Notes under the pieces: generated by a model
Databases searched by the model: none
What the model saw: the letters and a program-made list of their open reading frames with translations, nothing else
Told to the model about the DNA's origin: nothing
Assembly: GCA_041678625.1 (NCBI GenBank)
Contig: JBAYNS010000014.1
Location: 1-18,215 of the forward strand
Length of the DNA: 18,215 nucleotides
Direction: 5' to 3'
Origin: JBAYNS01 sp041678625
Lineage (GTDB): Bacteria > Patescibacteriota > Gracilibacteria > Peribacterales > Peribacteraceae
Shown here: in pieces, positions 13,344-18,215 of the stretch
Position numbering within the stretch: position 1 is the first letter of the stretch
How the letters are laid out: every line of letters begins with the position of its first letter
Program-made: the position numbers and the translations under genes

Positions 13344-13906
13344 AAAGGATACACATCGTCTTCATGAGTTTTCCTCTCCATTGAAGGGTTTTCTGGGCAC
13401 AAAAGTTTGAGGAACCATACCCGATGTCACATTGTCTTGACAAAAATGACAAATTTACACCAAAAAATGTACAGGACGGCAAGGGTAATTTTTTGCCTTA
13501 AAACAGAGGAGAATCAGCTGTTTTGATGCAAATTTCTTCTACGAAATGCCAAAAGGACAGCGTATTTCCCCACAGAGGGCGATTGGTTCATGCAATCGAC
13601 TGCGTAACAACAGCGACCTTTAGCCGTTTCCTTAGCTGCACGGAACGGTGCAGGAGCCTTGCTTCTATGCACTGATTCTCCTAGGATCTTGCGTAAAGAT
13701 CCGCTCCCCCAAGAGTAAAGGAGAGAGTGGTCTGTGTCAGTGGTCTTTAACAATTCGGCAACTTGCCTTCCCTCGAGTGCACTGAGGGGTGACAAGAATC
13801 TCACACTGAAGCGGGCACTGCGGTGTCTGCATTTCGGTCGTGCGTCTTGCGGCGGTGCAATCCTCTAAGCCTGCGGTCTCATGCTCGTGTTCCCTCTTTA
13901 TATATA
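13344..13906. other. Unassigned structured intergenic region
   Basis: No convincing gene. Many short perfect inverted repeats are present: AAAACAG/CTGTTTT (13501-13524), CGATTG/CAATCG (about 13580-13600), CTGCAC/GTGCAG (about 13637-13656), GGATCTT/AAGATCC (about 13684-13702), CCCTC/GAGGG (about 13771-13790) and GCACTGC/GCGGTGC (about 13815-13853). A direct repeat AGTGGTCT occurs twice (about 13727-13749). The density suggests a structured RNA, either free-standing or the long leader of the surface-protein gene. I see no tmRNA, RNase P RNA, SRP RNA or 6S RNA hallmarks. A 96-codon minus frame (13514-13804) has no recognisable features. Confidence 0.5.
13425..13451 (+). promoter_or_regulatory. 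Nested palindrome over a TTGACA box
   Basis: TGTCA (13425-13429) pairs with TGACA (13447-13451), and inside it TTGTC (13432-13436) pairs with GACAA (13439-13443). A perfect -35 TTGACA (13437-13442) sits in the centre. The -10 at the right distance is weak. It looks like an operator. Confidence 0.45.
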
Positions 13907-13944
13907 AGGAGAAGAGTTCGCCTCTCCTCTTGTAGGAGATTTTT
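13907..13944 (+). promoter_or_regulatory. Attenuator-like pair of exclusive hairpins
   Basis: TCTCCT (13923-13928) can pair with AGGAGA downstream (13934-13939), making a short hairpin followed by TTTTT (13940-13944), an intrinsic terminator. It can equally pair with an identical AGGAGA upstream (13907-13912), which would prevent it. This is the layout of an antiterminator/terminator switch, about 125 bases before the surface-protein gene. A TATATATA (13899-13906) just upstream may instead be a promoter -10. Confidence 0.55.
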
Positions 13945-14067
13945 AGTACTCATCCTCACACAGAAGAGTCTGGCGACCGTATCGGATCTGTATTGCCACC
14001 GTTTACAAAAACACAGACACCTCCCACACATTTTTTCTCGTTTTTAATTCCCCTTCTTAATTCTTCT

Positions 14068-17000
14068 ATGGACTTTACTCGCATGAAGAAACTTCTCGCG
14101 GGTGCATCCATTACTGCAATTTCGCTCACCCAGGCAGCGAGCGTTTTTGCCGCATACACGGATGTCCCTAGCGGGGTCTGGTACCAGGATGCCGTCAACG
14201 CCTTTGTTGATGCAGGCTACTTGGATGCCAGTCAAACGCGCTTCCGCGGTGGCGATCCAGCCAACCGTGCGGAGTTCGTGAAGCTCGTTGTTGAGCTCAA
14301 TGGCGGGATTCTTTCGACTCCTCCAGCCGTTGCTAGCTTTGATGACGCAACAACCGGTGCGTGGTACTACGGGTACTTCGAGGAAGCCGGCAAGGAAGGT
14401 TGGGTCCGCGGTGACGGTGACTGCTATGGCAGCCATCCGTGTTACGCGCGTCCTAGCTCGAACATCAACCGCGCAGAAGCTGCGGCTTTGATCGTTCGCT
14501 CCTTCGGCCTGGAAGCAACCAGCGATGCCGCGCAATTCGTCGATAACCCATCGGGCCAGTGGTACACGGACGTCATTCAGACGGCTGCTGACCATTGCGT
14601 TCTGCAGGGTGACGACAGTACGGGTCGTGTTCGCCCTGGCGATAACATGAACCGTGCAGAAATGGTCGTGATGCTCTACCGCGTTGACCAGGGTCTCACC
14701 TTTGGTGTGGACTGTGGTACCAGCGTGGGTGGAGAGCCTATGATCGTGGATGTCGTTGCAACTTCTCCTACCACGGTGGAGGCGGAGTTCAACGTCACCT
14801 TGGATGCTGCATCCGCTGAGGATGTTGCCAACTACACGATCACCGGTTCCCCGGAAGTGGCGATCAGCTCTGTAGCTCTCCTAGACTCGGAGTCCGTTGA
14901 GCTCACGCTCGGCGAAGCTCTTTCTGCCGGTCATGAGTACACACTCACGGTCAGCAATCTGGAGGCAGCAGACGGATCGGTCATTGATGATGCGATCACG
15001 TTTCTTGGCTACACAGCCTTTGTAATCGGTGATGGTATTCTGGAAGCATCACTCTCCGCATCCAGCCCCGTAGGAGACACTGTCCCCAAGGGTGCTGTCG
15101 GCGTGGTGCTGCTTTCCATAGACCTTACCGCATCCTGCGATGACTCCGTTCTGATTGAGGACCTCACGGTTCTGCATGAAGGATTCGGCGCAAGCACGGA
15201 TGTCGATGGCGTCTACGCCGCCATAAACGGCGCACGCGTGACGCGCAAGCGCACGATTGACGCCGAGGATCAGACCGCGGATTTGAGGTTTTCCTCACCG
15301 CTGGTTCTGGATCCATGTGAGACCGTCACGCTCGATCTTGTAGCGGACTTCTCCACAACTGCGGACACAGCTTCCGAGCACAACTTTGTGCTGGAGCTGG
15401 AGTCGGATATCTTCAGCAATGCCAAGGAAGTCACGGGTAACTTCCCCGTTCGCGGAGAGACCTTCCGTATGGCCGCAGTGACCAGCGGAACAGTTTCCGT
15501 GACCTACCGCACCGTCTCCCCCGATGAGGTGGAGGTTGGTGACACGGGAGTTGTTGTTGGTAAGTTTGAAGTCTCTGTGGATTCCACAGAGGACCAGACT
15601 TTCTACTCGATGACGCTGGAGCAGAACAGCTCCGTCTCCGATGGAGACTTTGTGAACATTGCAACGCGTCGCACGGACGGTACGGTCCTGACGAACACGG
15701 TAACGCAGACCGTTGGCGATTTCGTGACTCTCGTCTTTGATCCTCCGTTCACGGTTCTTGAGGGTGACAAGGTCACGCTCGAGGTGCTCGCTGACATCGT
15801 CGGCGGAGCCGCCGACTCCATTGTCATGCACTTTGAGGAGTCTTCTGACCTCTTTGCCGTCGGTTCCCTGTACGGGTACGGCGTGAACGGCCAGCTCTAC
15901 GGTTCGCAGGTTTCCCTGCCGACCGAGTCAGCCGAACTGCCTGATACAATCACCATTGATGCTGGCGAATTCACGATCGGCATTGACGGTCCTTCCTCGC
16001 AGGATTACACCAGCGATGATAACGACGCAGTCCTTGCAAATATCACCTTCCAGACAGGTGGCGAGGATATCGACGTCAAGGATCTGTACATTGCCATTCA
16101 GGGTGTAACTGCCACGGGAGGTTCCCTCTGTGGAAATGGAGGTTCCCAAGCGGCAGGTGGCACCTGTGATACTGGTACAGATGACACCATTGCTGAAGTA
16201 CTCGAAGGTGTCGGAATCCGCAACACGACCACGGGTCGTACGGTGAACGGCGTGAGACTCACGGGTACTACCGATTCAGGACACTCGGCGCTTGTTGCCG
16301 GTACGTATCAGGTTTATCGCTTCGATGACTTCATTGTCCGCGGTGATGAAACCTGGGATTTCCGCGTAGACTTCATCTCCAACGGATCGGGCAAACACCC
16401 GGCCAGTGGCGATAAGTTCCGGATCAACATCTGCGGCGAACCGACGCACATCCTCTCCGGCGGTGCGCTCACCGCAAACACAACGGGTTATTGTACGTTT
16501 GGCGGTCTGATCACCGCAAACTCTGCATCTACTGCATATCAGATGCAGGTGGAGGGCCTCTCTACCGGCGATAAAGTCGGTGATGTCCGCCCCCGCGGTA
16601 ACCTTGCCGGTAACTACCAGCGCATTGCCGCCGCCACCCTCACCATTGCGGTGAAGGATAACGGTTCCGGCGATACGGCTGTGGAGAACTCCAAGAACGT
16701 CAACTTTATCCGCTTTGAAGCTCGTGCTGGTGAAGCAGAAGATATTCTCTTCACGAAAACTATCTTCGAGTCAGCAAGCGGATCCCTCAACAACGGGCAG
16801 AACTATGCCCTGTGGGTGGACACCGACGGCGACGGCGCCGTTGATACCATCCTGGAGGATGGCGTTGCCAGCCAGAACAGCCAGGTCACATTCTCTGATC
16901 TTGCCGGCGGAGGCTACGTCATTCCGGCTGAGCAAACTGTGCTCTTTGAGGTGCATGCCGATATCGCATCCACGCTCTCGGATGCCGATTTGCAGCTGCG

Positions 17001-18215
17001 CTTTGCCACGGGTGCTACGGTCACATTTGTTGAGGCCGAAGAACTCGATGACGGCAGCAGCCTCTCCGGTATCTGTGTGAACAAATCAGGAAGTACCTGC
17101 GGTATCACGATCCCATCCACTGCAACGTCCACGGACGTCACGGTGGCAACGGTTAATACGCAGCCATGGGCTCTGGTGAGCCAGGGAGACCTGTACGTCA
17201 CACAGTCCACAGAGCCGTTGCGCTCCAGGCAGCTCCTTGGCGGAGCGCTTGGTGAGCCTGTTCTGCGCCTGCAAATGCGTGCGCAGAATGAGAATATTGA
17301 TGTGACCAATCTTCAGATTACAAACTCCGGTTCCACAGCTACGGATGTCGAACGTCTGGAGCTCTACAAGGAAGGCGAGACAACGCCGTTTGCCCTTGCC
17401 ACCATCGGTGGTTGCGGTACGGCGGACGTTCCCGCGTATAACCTTAGTAGTACAAGTTCTACCATCAAGACGTTCTGTGCCGATATGCAGAGCCGCCAGT
17501 TGGTAGTTCCCGAAGGCGAGAACATTGATATTCTTGTACGCCCGCGTATCAAGACCGATACGAACGGCGCAACAAGCAATAGCAAAATCCGGCTCTACAT
17601 TGACCATCAGGCTGTTGCTGATGAATCTACCGGTTCCGGAGCAATCCGCGGACGCGGCGATGAATCGAGCAATGACCTTATTGCAAACGATGGCGATGCC
17701 GTTGCCGACGGCGAAGTCTTCATTGGTAGGGATGCCCCAACAGCAACCAATGCGGCCATTGCCGGTAACGATAACAGGGTTGTGCTTTCGAAGATCGCTT
17801 CGATCACGAATGCCAGCGAAGACACAGATGGCAGCGCCATTCCACTTGGACAGTCCGTTCTGGGCAAGTTCAAGTTCACGGCTGCCGCCAACAACAACGC
17901 AAAGAACGGTCTGAACAAGGCTGTCCTTTCCGGCGTAGTCTTCAACGTGAACGCGACGAACGTGGCGATCACGGATGGCACGTTCAAGGTGTACAACGAG
18001 GCTGATTCAACAACAACGAGTACCTGTACGGCAAGCAATGCTGTTGATTACGGCACACTTACCGCTACTGCATCAGGATCTTTGCTTGTTGATTGTAACG
18101 GTCTTGCCGCAGCGGGAACTCCCAATACGGAGATCTCACAAGGCTCGAGCGTTGTACTCGTCTTGCAGGCCACGATTACAGATCAGAACACCTCCCCGGT
18201 TGGAGCACCTAGCAC
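14068..18215 (+). CDS. SLH-domain giant surface (S-layer-like) protein, partial
   Basis: The frame is open from ATG 14068 to the window edge: at least 1382 residues with the C-terminus missing. A signal peptide (KKLLAGASITAISL..., cut after about A28) is followed by three SLH-type repeats: about 30-82 (YTDVPSGVWYQDAV), 90-150 (FDDATTGAWYYGYF) and 157-213 (FVDNPSGQWYTDVI), each with the N-R-A-E motif. SLH domains normally anchor proteins to cell-wall polymers. An Ig-like domain follows (about 220-320), then a long run of beta-rich, Thr/Asp-rich modules with sparse cysteines. A DTDGDG calcium-loop motif (918-923) is visible. A second start at 14083 (MKKLL) is possible. A pyrimidine-rich leader precedes it and no Shine-Dalgarno is seen. 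It is probably a main coat or adhesion protein. Confidence 0.9.
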   Translation, partial: MDFTRMKKLLAGASITAISLTQAASVFAAYTDVPSGVWYQDAVNAFVDAGYLDASQTRFRGGDPANRAEFVKLVVELNGGILSTPPAVASFDDATTGAWYYGYFEEAGKEGWVRGDGDCYGSHPCYARPSSNINRAEAAALIVRSFGLEATSDAAQFVDNPSGQWYTDVIQTAADHCVLQGDDSTGRVRPGDNMNRAEMVVMLYRVDQGLTFGVDCGTSVGGEPMIVDVVATSPTTVEAEFNVTLDAASAEDVANYTITGSPEVAISSVALLDSESVELTLGEALSAGHEYTLTVSNLEAADGSVIDDAITFLGYTAFVIGDGILEASLSASSPVGDTVPKGAVGVVLLSIDLTASCDDSVLIEDLTVLHEGFGASTDVDGVYAAINGARVTRKRTIDAEDQTADLRFSSPLVLDPCETVTLDLVADFSTTADTASEHNFVLELESDIFSNAKEVTGNFPVRGETFRMAAVTSGTVSVTYRTVSPDEVEVGDTGVVVGKFEVSVDSTEDQTFYSMTLEQNSSVSDGDFVNIATRRTDGTVLTNTVTQTVGDFVTLVFDPPFTVLEGDKVTLEVLADIVGGAADSIVMHFEESSDLFAVGSLYGYGVNGQLYGSQVSLPTESAELPDTITIDAGEFTIGIDGPSSQDYTSDDNDAVLANITFQTGGEDIDVKDLYIAIQGVTATGGSLCGNGGSQAAGGTCDTGTDDTIAEVLEGVGIRNTTTGRTVNGVRLTGTTDSGHSALVAGTYQVYRFDDFIVRGDETWDFRVDFISNGSGKHPASGDKFRINICGEPTHILSGGALTANTTGYCTFGGLITANSASTAYQMQVEGLSTGDKVGDVRPRGNLAGNYQRIAAATLTIAVKDNGSGDTAVENSKNVNFIRFEARAGEAEDILFTKTIFESASGSLNNGQNYALWVDTDGDGAVDTILEDGVASQNSQVTFSDLAGGGYVIPAEQTVLFEVHADIASTLSDADLQLRFATGATVTFVEAEELDDGSSLSGICVNKSGSTCGITIPSTATSTDVTVATVNTQPWALVSQGDLYVTQSTEPLRSRQLLGGALGEPVLRLQMRAQNENIDVTNLQITNSGSTATDVERLELYKEGETTPFALATIGGCGTADVPAYNLSSTSSTIKTFCADMQSRQLVVPEGENIDILVRPRIKTDTNGATSNSKIRLYIDHQAVADESTGSGAIRGRGDESSNDLIANDGDAVADGEVFIGRDAPTATNAAIAGNDNRVVLSKIASITNASEDTDGSAIPLGQSVLGKFKFTAAANNNAKNGLNKAVLSGVVFNVNATNVAITDGTFKVYNEADSTTTSTCTASNAVDYGTLTATASGSLLVDCNGLAAAGTPNTEISQGSSVVLVLQATITDQNTSPVGAPS

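Noticed and set aside
13514..13804. 96-codon minus-strand frame in the cysS/surface-protein gap
   Set aside because: No start signal and no recognisable motif, and the DNA is full of short inverted repeats. Kept only as part of the unassigned region.
13344..13906. tmRNA, RNase P RNA, SRP RNA or 6S RNA
   Set aside because: None of the hallmark sequences is present on either strand: no tRNA-like ends, no GAGGAAAGTCC-type core, no SRP loop.
15295..15831. 178-codon minus-strand frame inside the surface-protein gene
   Set aside because: The plus frame is open without interruption from 14068 to the edge with SLH and Ig-like features, so this is a mirror frame.
1..18215. CRISPR array or insertion sequence
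   Set aside because: No spaced identical repeats of CRISPR size, no transposase and no paired terminal repeats were seen; the repeats present are heptamers and palindromes.

Overview
The window looks like a chromosome segment of a Patescibacteria/CPR-type bacterium. Ca. Peregrinibacteria is my best guess, from gene content rather than any database match. The standard genetic code is used, GC looks moderate, most genes lack a Shine-Dalgarno sequence, and a very large SLH-domain surface protein is present. All complete genes end at TAA, TAG or TGA.

Layout. (1) 1-2966: a plus-strand cell-envelope cluster with an FtsQ-type division protein, an S11 D-Ala-D-Ala carboxypeptidase and a LysM + M23 peptidase. 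(2) 3068-3144: tRNA-Asp(GTC) on the minus strand. (3) 3258-5269: a small unknown protein, a DUF4349 membrane protein and an unknown 165-aa protein. (4) 5298-7101, minus strand: gatC-gatA of the tRNA-dependent amidotransferase. A heptanucleotide repeat array lies between them and puts three stop codons in frame after the apparent ancestral gatA start. (5) 7227-8797: rnpA overlapping yidC, closed by an unusual double hairpin whose two loops are complementary. (6) 9046-9927: two four-helix-bundle (S23/IVP family) proteins. (7) 9958-11022, minus: class I fructose-bisphosphate aldolase. (8) 11136-11681: a self-contained unit with promoter, strongly structured leader, a gene for two fused CsrA domains, and a strong terminator. 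(9) 11799-13343: cysS, carrying an in-frame palindrome insert and an in-frame heptamer array. (10) 13344-14067: a structured region without a convincing gene, ending in an attenuator-like pair of exclusive hairpins. (11) 14068 to the window edge: at least 1382 residues of an SLH-anchored surface protein, cut by the window.

The strongest candidate for something undescribed is the tandem-CsrA gene and its leader. It encodes a single-chain CsrA pseudo-dimer, has the only textbook Shine-Dalgarno site I see here, hides that site in a hairpin, and has six GGA motifs in its 5' UTR, which suggests autoregulation. The second theme is small repeats: heptamer arrays and GC-rich palindromes recur between genes, inside genes and across stop codons, and in gatA they appear to have changed the gene itself.
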